The notes below the pieces were generated by a model that ran no database searches, was not told the DNA's origin, and saw only the letters and a program-made list of their open reading frames with translations. Shown here one piece after another: positions 42,184-53,218 of a stretch of 64,000 nt of DNA. The stretch covers positions 3,281,043-3,345,042 of the forward strand of contig NC_088868.1 in the NCBI RefSeq assembly GCF_032884065.1, in the 5' to 3' direction. Position numbers and translations under genes: made by a program. The stretch is from Artemia franciscana. Lineage: Eukaryota; Arthropoda; Branchiopoda; Anostraca; Artemiidae. The stretch's first letter is position 1, and each line of letters begins with the position of its first letter.

Positions 42184-42789
42184 CTGCAAAACAAATTGTG
42201 TAAGTTTCTATACATATCTACCCAAACTTTGGACGCGGAACTGTTATTTTATATGATGCATTATTGTATAACAAAATGAATAAACTAGAGAAGGAAAAAA
42301 CGAAGATATTCCCAGCAAATGAAAAAAAAAGATATAAAGAAAGATTGTAGATATGCAGATATTTGGGTCAAGACATCTGCTCGACTGTCCTCAGTGCACA
42401 AAAGTGCAAAAAGAACAAAAACAAATTTAAATTTAGTGTTTTGTCTTTTGAGGTTCGTTTTGTTTTTGTTTTATCCTTAGGACTTTTATCGGTACATTTT
42501 TGTTCTTTATTTACCTATTCTTACTCTTACTTTATTTATTATTTTATTAGTGCACTGAGAACAGTTTCGTCCAATATATTTGCACATTTATAATCTCTTG
42601 TTTATATCTTTTTTCACTGGCTGGGAATATCCTTGTTTAATTTTCGTCAAAATTTTCTTCAGTTTGTCTTGCATAGCCAGTGCGGTCTTAGAAATCTTTA
42701 TTATTGTAAATAGGATATAATAGTACAATAGGATGTGCAGCCACCACGCCTACTCGCAACAGCAAAAGTTTGGACATTTTTATAAATGA

Positions 42790-42834
42790 AAACCGGAACA
42801 TAAACATAGCTCACCGGAACATAAACATAGCTCA
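42790..42834. repeat. 23-bp direct duplication
   Basis: CCGGAACATAAACATAGCTC occurs twice in a row (42792 and 42815). Confidence 0.9.
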
Positions 42835-44436
42835 AATTCAATACTAGTACTGGTGATGCAATACTAACAGCAATATTACTACAGCTAATGGCGATGCTAT
42901 CTAAATCTTGGCTCCTTATTTCTATATTGATGTTTTGTTATGTACTATAATCTTGTTGTTAATATAGTACCTTTGGTTGGTTCTCAATCCTACGCCTGAA
43001 CGGAAGCGATAGCTTGGCTACTACTATTTTAATTTTACATAACTAAAATAGAAACATAAATACATCAAATTATACTCAACTTAGGTTTACTCAACTAAAC
43101 TCGAAATTGAACTGCCTGCTTAAATCACTCCCCTAATCTATATATACCCAAACTGACATATACCCAAACGAAACCCACAAGATATTCCCAGAAAATGACA
43201 AACTGATAAAATACCCCAGAAACTAAAGTGAAAGTGACACTTGCATCTATTTAGAATCTACTTAACCCGGCATAAACCCTAGCGTACAACAGTTTTAACA
43301 GGTATTGGGAGATGCTCACATTCCTTCAACCCTTGAATTACTTCAGTCCTTTAAATGTGTCGTTTTGGCAACAAGAAACAATCCCACCAATCATGAGATA
43401 AAATCATATATCTGTTGGAACCGCCATATTTGCTCCAATGAAGTGATGATAGATTAAAAGATGACGTTTTTACAATTAAATGTATATTTAAAATCATGAG
43501 TTCTAAAGACCATATATTTCTTGCATTTCAGACTTATTGCCTTTCTAAAAGACAATTAGTACAAAAGCAAGAAAATGATCTAACTAAGACCACGATGCTA
43601 ATATGATTTGGACCTGACGATCAGTAGGTACGCATCGGATATAAGATAACCAAAAATGGATGACGTTCCCACAAACATTGGACAAGTGGTAACTATGTCT
43701 AGACGCCTTCTTCTGGATAGGAAAAACAATCCATCTGTAATCTAGTTACAAATTACCACAAGATATAGCTAAACGGGTTCAGTTTTGACGACATATATGG
43801 TAAAATTTCTCCAATTGCATATCACAGGTCGACGGCCAAATTTCACTAGATAAAGCTTCCACCGACCAAAAAGAGAAGGTATTTATTTTATCTATTTCAA
43901 ATAGCTTTTATTCGTAACTACAAGCAAAAAGACACCACAAATAGTAAACAAAAACATGTTTATTCAAAAAAATAACAAGAATTTATGTAAGAATTTTCCC
44001 TGAACATAGTATTTCTCACTAAGTGTTATTATATAACTTACTGGAAAAGTACTTAAACCTATGTACGTGTTATTTTGTAACTGTGAGTGATATTCCAAAG
44101 GTCCTCAGTCGAACGTTAATATTTGTTTCTGATCAAATTTCTTATCCTCTTGGCAAGTTTAATAACAATAAAATTCATCACACTTTATCTGCAAGACCAT
44201 TTTACAGATCTCACTACATCACTACATCTGCAAGATCAAAGCATTTTATTTGTTTCATGATGGAAACGGTAAAACTGCTGCTTCAGATAGTTTTTGTTGC
44301 TTTTTTTTAATAGCCTTGTTTCAAACAAAGCATAAATAGACACAAATTCAAATGAAGGGTTCCTTTTGAAGGGGATGGGCAGATGGGAAGAATTTACTTC
44401 TGAAGGGATTTAGCTCTGCATACTCTTTTTCTCTTC
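42835..44436. other. Gene X intron 5, no other feature
   Basis: About 1.6 kb of AT-rich intron. No exon with consistent phase and splice sites was found between exons 5 and 6. Confidence 0.5.
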
Positions 44437-46185
44437 ATCAAACAGTTCGTGGTAACAAACTGTAGTAAGGAGCGACCCGACTCAATAGTAACCAAAACTC
44501 TAAAAAAATGAATTTTGATATCAATAGCTACATCAAAAGAATCGCATTTTAATGCTGATTTATATATAATAAGTTTCATCAAGTTTAGTCTTACCTATCA
44601 AAAGTTACGAGCCTGAGAAAATTTGCCTTATTTAGGAAAATAGGGGGAAACACCCCCTAAAAGTCGTATGATCTTAACGAATACAACGAAAATGACACCA
44701 TCAGATTCAGCGTATCAGAGAACCCTATTGTAGAAGTTTCAAGCTCCTATCTACAAAAATGTGGAATTTTGTATTTTTTGCCAGAAGACAAATCACGGGT
44801 GCGTGTTTATTTATTTATTTTTTTTCCCAGGGGTCATCGTATCGACCAAGTGGTCCTAGAATGTCGCAAGAGGGCTCATTCTAACGAAAATGAAAAGTTC
44901 TAGTGCCCTTTTTAAGTGACCGAAAAAATTGGAGGGCATCTAGGCCCCCTCCCACGCTCATTTTTTCCCAAAGTCAACAGATCAAAATTTTGAGATAGCC
45001 ATTTTGTTCAGCATAGTCGAAAACCATAATAACTATGTCTTTGGGGATGACTTACTCCCCCACAATCCCAGGGGGAGGGGCTGCAAGTTACAAACTTTGA
45101 CCAGTGTTTACATATAGTAATGGTTATTGGGAAGTGTACAAACGTTTTCAGGGGGATTTTATTTTGTTTGGGGGTGGGGCTGAGGAGAGGCGGCTATGTA
45201 GGAGGATCTTTCCTTGGAGGAATCTGTCATGGGGGAAGGAAAATTCAATGAAAAGAGCGCAGGATTCTCTAGCATTACTATAAGAAAACAATGAAAAATA
45301 AACATGAAAACTTTTTTTCAAATGAAAGGAAGAAGTAGCATTGAAACTTAAAACGAACAGAGATTATTACGCATATGAGGGGTTCTAAAAATACTTTAGC
45401 ATAAAGTGCGAGGTATTTAGGAGGAGATAGATACCTTGCTCTTTATGCTAAAGTATTTTTAGTAATTTCAACTATTTATTCTACGGTCTTTCTGATTCAG
45501 GGGTCATTCTTAAAGAATGGGGACAAAACTTACGATTTAGTGCAAAGAGCGAGGTATTAACGAGGGTACAAACCCCCTCGTTTACATAATAAAAATATAA
45601 GGTTATGAAAGTTTGTTACGTAAGTTAATTCTTAAGTTACGTATATTTTTTACTAATAAAAACGTTCGTTAAAAATTAAAATTTCTAGTTGCCTTTTTAA
45701 TTAACCAAAAAATTGGAAGGCAACTAGGCCTCCTTCTCCACCCCTTATTTCTCAAAATCGTCTGATCAAAACTAAGAGAAAGCCATTTAGCCAAAAAAAG
45801 AATTAACATACAAATTTCATTTTAATAATTTATGTGCGGAGAGCCAAAACCAAACATGCATTAATTCAAAAACGTTCAGAAATTAAATAAAAAAAACTAA
45901 TTTTTTTAGCTGAAAGTAAGGAGCGACATTAAAACTTAAAACGAACAGAAATTACTCCGTATATGAAATGGGTTGTCCCCTCCGCAATCCCTCGCTCTTT
46001 ACGCTAAAGTTTGACTCTTTGCCTCAATTCTACTTTTTAAAACAATTAAAAGCTTTAGCGTAAAGAGAGAGGGATTGCGGAGGGGACAACCCATTTCATA
46101 TACGGAGTAATTTCTGTTCGTTTTAAGTTTTAATGTCGCTCCTTACTTTCAGCTAAAAAAATTAGTTTTTTTTATTTAATTCATA
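44437..46185 (+). repeat. Hairpin element, full copy, forward (reference copy)
   Basis: 1.75 kb. Starts CAAACAGTTCGTGGTAACAA, a small terminal hairpin, then AGTAAGGAGCGACCCG. Ends in a large palindrome (45908-46156; arms of about 104 bp separated by about 38 bp) and TTTTTTTTATTTAA. TTCAT lies on both sides, compatible with a 5-bp target duplication. No frame codes for a recognisable protein. Within gene X intron 5, so the insertion is tolerated. Superfamily unknown. Confidence 0.9.
45908..46156. repeat. Long palindrome at the hairpin-element 3' end
   Basis: Left arm GCTGAAAGTAAGGAGCGACA to GCTCTTTACGC; right arm is its near-perfect complement, ending TGTCGCTCCTTACTTTCAGC. The DNA, or any transcript, should fold into a very stable hairpin. 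Homologous palindromes close the copies at 16.6, 22.6, 29.6 and 61.9 kb. Confidence 0.95.
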
Positions 46186-46224
46186 CAAAGCTTAACGTAT
46201 TTTGCTAAGTAAGAAACAACTTAC

Positions 46225-46405
46225 CTATTCCATCAAAAAGAGCACACCAGCTACCTGGAAGTCGTTCAACCACCCCTTCATCTTCTTTATCCTTTGACTG
46301 AGATAATACAACCAAACCAGGCACAAACGACCACTGAAATTCCCCAATCAGCTGATCTGACCCTTTACCAGCACGAAATTTGGAAATATAGATGGCATTC
46401 AGCTC
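46225..46405 (-). CDS. Unidentified gene X, exon 5
   Basis: Acceptor ATTTTAG and a consensus donor ATAG|GTAAGT bound 181 nt. It reads ELNAIYISKFRAGKGSDQLI, then GEFQWSFVPGLVVLSQSKDK, EDEGVVERLPGSWCALFDGI. Entry is phase 0, as exon 4 leaves it, and one base passes to exon 6. The mix of charged and conserved-looking Trp, Gly and Pro residues argues for a real protein-coding exon. I do not recognise the family. Confidence 0.75.
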
Positions 46406-47400
46406 CTAAAATTATGCTTCATAAAAACAGCCGTTGTTTTTTTTTAGTTATAATTAATAGCATTATATTACATAAACTACATATATCAGTAAAATTATAC
46501 TGAGAAACCCTTGCTAATCTAAATCTCCCATAAAAGCAATATAAATACCTTTGACTATTTTGACAACCAATGAGAATCCTGAAAAATAACGACGTGGTGT
46601 TCATTTGAGTTTTGTCTTTCTTAAGGTGTACACCGGGTACAGTGGCAAACCGTCTATTTGGCCCAAAAACAGGATGTGTAGAGAAGCACAACATAATGTT
46701 ATATGCTGTCAACAGGGTAAAAATGTCTTTGGTTGTAACTCAAATTTAGTTTACAAAATAGCAAATGGGGAAGTTGAATAAAAGGTGAAACAAATTCTAA
46801 TTTTTAAACTAGCCCCAAAGTAATTTTGAACCGTGTTCTTTCTTTTCTTTCTTCCGCTCGGTCCACTCTCTTAAACTCACGCTTGGTCGATTAGTAAAAT
46901 CCATTGTCATTTACATTATTCTGTTCTCAAGTTGTCTATATGGTAATGGTGTTTTTCTCGATTTTTTCAGAAATGTAAATTTTAAGAAGGTGAGTTTTTT
47001 TTTCAATGAAAATATTAGAAAAGTATCTCCTCTCCAATTGACGGCACATGCTTTATACATATATACCTAAATTATCTAAATTATAAATAAAAAGCTTGAT
47101 TTATCTACAACTGTAAAAGAATTATCCATATTTAAGTTCAACGCAGCCCAACAGATTGATTCACAAAAATCTTCCTTTGTTTTGTTGTCACTCGGTGAGA
47201 GCTTTTATCTAATATTCACGACACTATTGCCAAAGCTTATACGTAAAACTTTTGAAGTAATTTTTTTATATATACAAGGTGAATTTTTTCTCCTTTTTTT
47301 AAAGTATATTTTTTTTACTAATGAAGGTGATGAAATGAGGGATTCATCAAAACTAACCGGCTAGGGACGCTGAGCTAATTTAGGGCGAACTATAGATTAC
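46406..47400. other. Gene X intron 4
   Basis: About 1 kb, AT-rich, no other feature. Confidence 0.5.
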
Positions 47401-47524
47401 CTGTAAAGCTTTTCTAAGACACGCAAATATCACAGATGTATTTATCCGTCGATTTTCTCCCAGCTCTCGATCGGCTCTCCCATCAAAGTAAACTCTCGAT
47501 AAAACAGGAATGCATTCATCATAT
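47401..47524 (-). CDS. Unidentified gene X, exon 4
   Basis: Acceptor CTTTTTAG and donor TTACAG|GTAATC bound 124 nt: one base, then 41 codons reading YDECIPVLSRVYFDGRADRE, LGENRRINTSVIFACLRKAL, Q. The leading base completes the Arg codon split from exon 3 (AG|A) if that exon ends at a GC donor. Phase 0 exit matches exon 5. No domain recognised; the end of the segment looks like an amphipathic helix. Confidence 0.75.
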
Positions 47525-48229
47525 CTAAAAAGAAAATTATAGAATTCAATCAATTTATTTGAGCAACTAGCCAAAAGACTATAGGAAACTAGAAAGACTA
47601 CAAATTCAAGCTGGGATCAAGGCAGAAAAATCCCTGAATACAATTACATGGTGTAGTGATTCTCAGTCCTTTTTTTGATCAGTTTAGATTGCTTTTTTTA
47701 AGGCCGGTTATGAAATTTAGATTTGGAATGCTCATTTTTAATTCAATTCCTATCCCTTTCTAGATTTGTTTTCTTTTCCGCTTCTTTTAGAGCTTTTCTT
47801 TTAAATTATATACACCGAGTCTCTAGCTTCATGAAAAAATAGTAAAAAAATAATTAGAAAATCAGAAAAAAGAAAACTCTGGTAACTTCTGGGTAATTTG
47901 AAACCACAACTATTTCTAGACATATGAAAGTTGTAAATCGGGTATCTATCATCACCTTAAAAAGACACAACGCAAAAATGACTGCAGGAACCCTTGTCCA
48001 ATCAAGCACTCATTGAAATGAGCATGTGTTCTTGAAGGAACAAACCAGTAAGATCAACCAATTATTAACTTAAAAAATTTATAGAGAGAAAAAGACTAAA
48101 CAATAGTCAAAACAAGGCTCTATGACCGAAAAAAAAGTTGGGGAAATAATTAATCAAATTCAAGTCCCCTTCGAGCTTGAAAAAGGCGGTAAGTTACCCA
48201 AGGAAAATATGGCTATCATGGTTACAACA
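47525..48229. other. Gene X intron 3, proximal part
   Basis: AT-rich; nothing recognised. Confidence 0.45.
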
Positions 48230-48480
48230 CCAGCTGCAACACAGCCCATAGTAACCAAAAATTTAAAATCGCGTTAAAAAAACAGTTAGTGAGAAAAAAC
48301 TGCCATTTGTAGCTGATTCAGGAATGGTAACTATTATTTCGATTAGTCTTAACAGACTTAAAGTCGAAACAAAAGTACATCGTCGGATCGAAACAATGGT
48401 ACACCTTTGAAATCGCCATCACCAGAAACCCTGTACAGGAGACTTACAGTCTCCTGGCTTGAACAACAAGGAAAATCAGT
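48230..48480. repeat. Foldback-family single arm
   Basis: ACAGCCCATAGTAACCAAAA, TGAGAAAAAACTGCC, GCTGATTCAGGAATGGTAAC and the AGACTTACAGTCTCCTGG region match one arm of the element at 51.4-51.8 kb and the piece at 7.06-7.32 kb. Confidence 0.7.
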
Positions 48481-48794
48481 TTTTTGCATGAGTAGCACTG
48501 ATATCTCCTCTTTTTTCTTTTTCTCCATTGCTAGCGAGGCACTGGAACTTCACATGTATGCTCTGCAGAGTGAAAATGGTATTGCCTTTTGCAGTTTTTT
48601 TTCTGTAGTTTTTATTACCAGAGCCACCCCAATCAAGCCGTCGCTATACAGAAAAATCACTTAATTAGCCTGCGTTTCCAATCCACCGCTTTAGCGTTAT
48701 CTATTTTGGCGTTGCTAGTACATTACACTTATTGAAAAGAAGCATAGATGGCGGTTCAACCACTTGTATAAGTAGATGGAAAAGGAGGAAACGT

Positions 48795-48935
48795 GGAGTC
48801 CTATGGTGGCACAGTGGATTTGACCTTAGCTTGGTAATACGGGACCCAGAGATCGAATCATGCTGCAGGAATGCACTGCAGGGCCGACGCAGGGGCCTTA
48901 GTAGTCAAGAAGCGTCGTTAATCTGATACTGATAC
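48795..48935 (+). mobile_element. tRNA-derived SINE
   Basis: Begins GAGTCCTATGGTGGCACAGT. An A-box-like TGGCACAGTGG (48805-48815) and a B-box-like AGATCGAATCA (48850-48860) are spaced as in a tRNA promoter, but the acceptor and anticodon stems do not close into a functional tRNA. It is followed by an unrelated body and a short tandem tail (CTGATACTGATAC). Likely a SINE in gene X intron 3. Confidence 0.6.
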
Positions 48936-49189
48936 AGGAAACGTGGATGCCGAGCAGGGAGAAATGAAATAAGAAGGTGCGCGGGATAAGCTGTTCCAGT
49001 AATTGTTACAAACCATGCTAACCTTCAATCGTCAAAGTTAATCTCTCGTCGAACACTGGTAAAAATTCAACTGACCAAAACAGCTGAAATTCCAAAACAA
49101 AAAGCGATTTGACGAGACCTCCCTGAGCACATCCAAGAAACTCAACCTGTTCTGAGGCCAATAGAGTCCTACTGCACCACGCCGGATTT

Positions 49190-51030
49190 CATTCTGGTAA
49201 ATTGCCGATCTCTCTGTAATAAGCTGGAAGATTTCGAAGTTTTAATCCGTGGTGAAAACGCAGCAGTTGCTGCTATAATAGAAATTTGGAATCTTGACGA
49301 TGCCTCAGGACGAATTGCAGGATATAACTCACTTCTCAGTACGCGTATTAGTAGAGGTGACTACCGACTCGATGGAGATGTTGGAATCTATGCGCGGAAA
49401 GACATTTCATACAAACTTTTCTCCGAATATACTAACCCGAACCACGAGGTTATCTGGGCCATGTGCCAATTCCCTTGTCTATCTCTTCACTTTGCTTTAC
49501 TCTTTACGTGCTTTACTCTAAGTATCTTGAAATATTCACAACAAAGACAGTGATCTTGAGCAAATACGACAAACATGGTTTATCCCTGCAATAAAAGCTA
49601 AAATTCGTGAACGACGTTATCTTTACACACGTGGTAAAGCAAACCAAGGAGCAATTGTACGGAACCAAGTAGTGCGCATGGTACGCCAAAACTAAATATG
49701 GCCGTGAAAAAGTTGTGCCATTTCTGAACAGTGAGGCTGCCAAATGACACCGCTCCGTCAAGAAATTAAGTGGAAAGTCATCAAAACCTACTGTTTCGAT
49801 AACAAACGATTACTGGGGTCTTGTGCTGTAAACGCCTTCTTAACCACTATATAAACTACACTTCCTCTTGTGACTGCCCAGGAAAATAATATCTGCTTGA
49901 AGACTGCCCCCATGAGGGTTTAATTAAACTAAATGAGTTAGATGTGTGCAAGAAGCTGAGAAAAATAAAAACCAGGAGTCTCACCTTTTCCTGGCGAAAT
50001 CCCTACAAAACTCATCCATGAATTTGGTATTTTCCTCACTCTACCCCTTCCCACTCTGATTAATCAGCGCTTTGCGTCCGGAGTGTTTCCCTCGCTTTGG
50101 AAAAAGCACACACACGTGTTATCCCGAAGGTAAACCTACCTAAGGGCTGTGATGACTTGAGACCCATCTCCCCAACCCCGTGGGTTGCAAAAGTGACGGA
50201 GTCTTTCATACTTCGCTGCCTGTTCGCTCAAGTGCGTAAATCCATAGACAAATATCAGTACAGAGGACTATCTAAATGCGGAACTTCCGTCTACCTATTA
50301 AGAATGTTCGGCCGTATTCTAAAGTCAATAGAGACCCCGAGCTGTTTTGCTGACCTAACTGTGATCGACTTTCGCAAAGCCTTTGACCTTCTATCTCACC
50401 TCGGTACATGCCTTAACTTGGAGTGAATGGGAGCCAAGCTTCAAACTCTAACAACTGGCTGCCGTCTAGACGGCAGCAGAAGGATTCACCCTCCATGATG
50501 AAGACAATGACTCCGACTGGAGTGATACAAAATGCAGGGCCCCACAAGGCACCAAACTTGCAGGCATAGCATTTCCCGCTATGATTAACTACATCCTGAA
50601 CGAGCATGAAGACAGGTATAAATTTTGTAGATGGCTTATCTCTCATGGTTGCTTATCTACTTGAAGGTAATACTCCTGTAGCGCTGTTTGCTAGTGACAT
50701 TTTCGATGAGCTAAATTTCCAATGTAACGAGTCCAATCTAACCATTAATGCTACTAAGTCGAAAATAATTCGGCTGAACCCCCCTAAAAAGAGACCTTAC
50801 CTTCCCTGAAGTCCCGTTTCCTGTTGTGTCAAAAGTGAAAATACTGGGAGTCATTTTCTCCAAAGACTATTCTTATACCGCACATGTTGATGATGTAATT
50901 AAGAAGGGCAACACTTCCCTACAAACACTGACTAAAATGCGTTGTTTCAGTTGCGATGTCAAAAGTCTCCTCCGCACCTACCTTTGCTATTTAATTATTT
51001 GTTTTATTTTTTGCCCGCACGATACATAAA
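49190..51030 (+). pseudogene. Decayed LINE, endonuclease through reverse transcriptase
   Basis: Pieces in order on the + strand in shifting frames: endonuclease start LVNCRSLCNKLEDFEVLI (49195) and DGDVGIYARKDISYKLFS; RT DDLRPISPTPWVAKVTESF (50150), YQYRGLSKCGTSVYLL, motif A DLTVIDFRKAFDLL (50350); motif B APQGTKLAGIAFPAMINYIL (50540-50600); catalytic box degraded to FVDGLSLM (50625); then SNLTINATKSKII and VKILGVIFSKDYSYTAHVDD. Several frameshifts and a lost catalytic Asp (VDD to VDG) make it inactive. GC is higher than in its surroundings. It seems a third LINE lineage, different from those at 32-34 and 36-38 kb. Confidence 0.83.
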
Positions 51031-51399
51031 GTAAATATCGCAGAGTAAGAATAAATATAAAAAAACACAACTGTAATTAAATACTTTTTCTAGTTTTATT
51101 TATTGAAATAATGTAATGTGAATAATGAGATATAATGCAATGTAAAAAATGTGAAATAACATTGAAATAATGAAATTAAATGGTTTTTCTAATTTTGTTC
51201 ATTAAATCATGAGCGTTTTCGAGAATATTGGAAAACCCGAAGCTCATTCTACAGATATGCAAATTTCTTTTTGCGTCTCCCCTTGTGGAAGGTATAATGA
51301 GAGAGAAGGATTTGTTTATTAAATAAATAATAAACAAAAAATGTTATAAAGAACAATTAAAATAAATAATGATATCAAACATAAAAACAACATATCGTG
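51031..51399. other. AT-rich spacer
   Basis: Short degenerate repeats such as GTGAATAATGAGATATAATG (51118) and AAATAATGAAATTAAAT; probably LINE tail or simple sequence. No gene. Confidence 0.4.
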
Positions 51400-51785
51400 A
51401 TTGGACAAACTCCGCCCAATAGTAACAAAAAGCTTAAAACTCATAGAAAAAACCTGGCGAATGAGAAAAAATTGTCATTTCAAGCTGATTAAGGAATGAT
51501 AACTATTAACTTGATTAGTCTCAATAGTAAAAAGTAAATATGAAAACTAAACGGGAATTTCAAGAAACAGCCTGAAATCACTAGAAAAATGGCATCAGAT
51601 CAATTCAAAAAGAACACCATTGGAACCACCAAGGCCGAAAACCCTATGGAGGAACTACCTCAAGGCTAAAACTATAAATAATAATTACCATTCTTGAATC
51701 AACTTCAAATGGCACTTTTTTCTTACATACCCTTTTTTTCAAAACAGGTTTATAAGTTTTCGGTTACTATGTTCTAAAGATGGTT
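51400..51785. mobile_element. Foldback (MITE-like) element
   Basis: Left CAATAGTAACAAAAAGCTTA ... GAGAAAAAATTGTCATTTCA ... GGAATGATAACTATTA is complementary at about 80% to right 51690-51780 (TAATAATTACCATTCTTGAA ... GGCACTTTTTTCTTAC ... CGGTTACTATG), leaving a loop of about 170 bp. Single arms recur at 7.06, 48.2 and 59.6 kb. No coding potential. Confidence 0.75.
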
Positions 51786-53050
51786 CTTTTCGCTACAACC
51801 ACGATGAAATATGTATCACACATAGGAGAAACCCTTCGTTTTTTTTTAGTAAGTCCTTGTAAAGATCGAGCCACACTGTCAGCACTTTTACGGTAACCAC
51901 TCTTCAAGGCGATCCCAAAAATCGCCTCTTAAAGAAGTTAATCCCATGGGAATGGTAGCCTCTTACCCCCCTCCCCCCAGTCAGCAATTTTACAGACTTT
52001 GTTTCTTTTAGTGATAATTGCTCTGTTCTAAATTAAAAAGGAAAATTAATGGGTTCTAGTTGTTGACAGATTTTCGTATATTTGGCAAACGATATTTTTT
52101 ACAATTTTTTCATTTTTGATCTTATTGTAATCTCCTAAAAAAGAAGCTATGGAGCCGTTAAGGGAAGACACCTTCAATGAATTCCATGTTTCCAAGAAAT
52201 GGAAAGAACACGGAATTACCAGCCTCGAAATGAAAGATTATGGTTAATATGATGGTGCTCGTAATTAACTCGGTTTTTTATTTGCGTTTAGAGAGTGTGG
52301 TACCTGAAAACTCGTGCAATAAAATCAAAATACTAAAAGTTCGAAAATACTTTTTATGTTACGTACAACGATAAAACGTAAAGGAAATGTTAAACTTTTT
52401 CTGCTTTAGTGTCTTTTATAAAAAAGAAGTACTAATAATTTCAAGACCTTATAGTTTTCTAATAGTGCTGAAAAAATCGTTCAAATATCATGCTTAGCCC
52501 GTGAACACTTTTCTCCAGTCACGACCAATCAGGACAATTTTGTATGTTACTAAAAAAACGAGCGACGTTAACACTACTATTGGGTAGAAATCGCGGAACT
52601 TACAACAAGCAACTGCAATAGATTGCATGAAACCTGCTAGTCACTGGAAGAGATCACGATGGGGGGGGGCTATGAAAAACGTACAAGCAAGCAGATTACA
52701 TATTTAAAAACGCATATTACCTATCTCGCCTTTTACTTAGGTTGCACTCAATAAGAGTTACGAACGTAATTCTTACAGTTCAGCTAACCAAAGAAAAAGG
52801 ATCTTCCAAAAACTGACAATGCTTACCCTTGTATACGACCCCCCTTTCACCTACCAGCAAAACAGAAAAGCAAATCTATTTACAGAGGAAGAGATGCAGT
52901 ATCTTTTGACACTCACAATACTTATTCTTAAGGTAAACTTCAATCCAGTTTTAAAAAGTTTTCAATTAAGGTGTTTTAACCTCAAATGGCTATTTCGACG
53001 TTCGCCAGCAGCACTAATACGCCAAATAAACACAATTGTGAAAAACTTGC
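51786..53050. other. Gene X intron 3, distal part
   Basis: AT-rich intronic DNA with no supported exon. Confidence 0.45.
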
Positions 53051-53218
53051 CTGTGCAATTTCTGAATACACTCAACAGCATAGATAAAGGCATAAACATC
53101 GATCAAAAATCCCTTGTAAGAGTTGTTCAACGACGTTAATTCGTCAGCCTCTTCTGGTCTAAGTACTTTCAGTTGGTTATTCAATTCATTAGTTGTAATT
53201 TCTAGCAACAAAAGATGC
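53051..53218 (-). CDS. Unidentified gene X, exon 3 (GC donor)
   Basis: Acceptor TATTCCAG; the first base completes Glu from exon 2 (GA|G). It then reads HLLLLEITTNELNNQLKVLR, PEEADELTSLNNSYKGFLID, VYAFIYAVECIQKLH and a split Arg. The exon appears to end CACAG|GCAAGT, a textbook GC-type donor, because only this site gives the phase that exon 4 requires; no GT nearby does. Strongly helical, Leu- and Glu-rich. No family recognised. Upstream in-frame sequence (53219-53418) looks like a membrane segment but is intron by this model. Confidence 0.7.

Noticed and set aside
44394-44582. Small frames at hairpin-element starts as conserved peptides
   Set aside because: They recur only because the repeat recurs; frames shift between copies.
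48795-48870. Functional tRNA gene
   Set aside because: A- and B-box-like motifs are present but the stems do not pair into a cloverleaf; a SINE is more likely.
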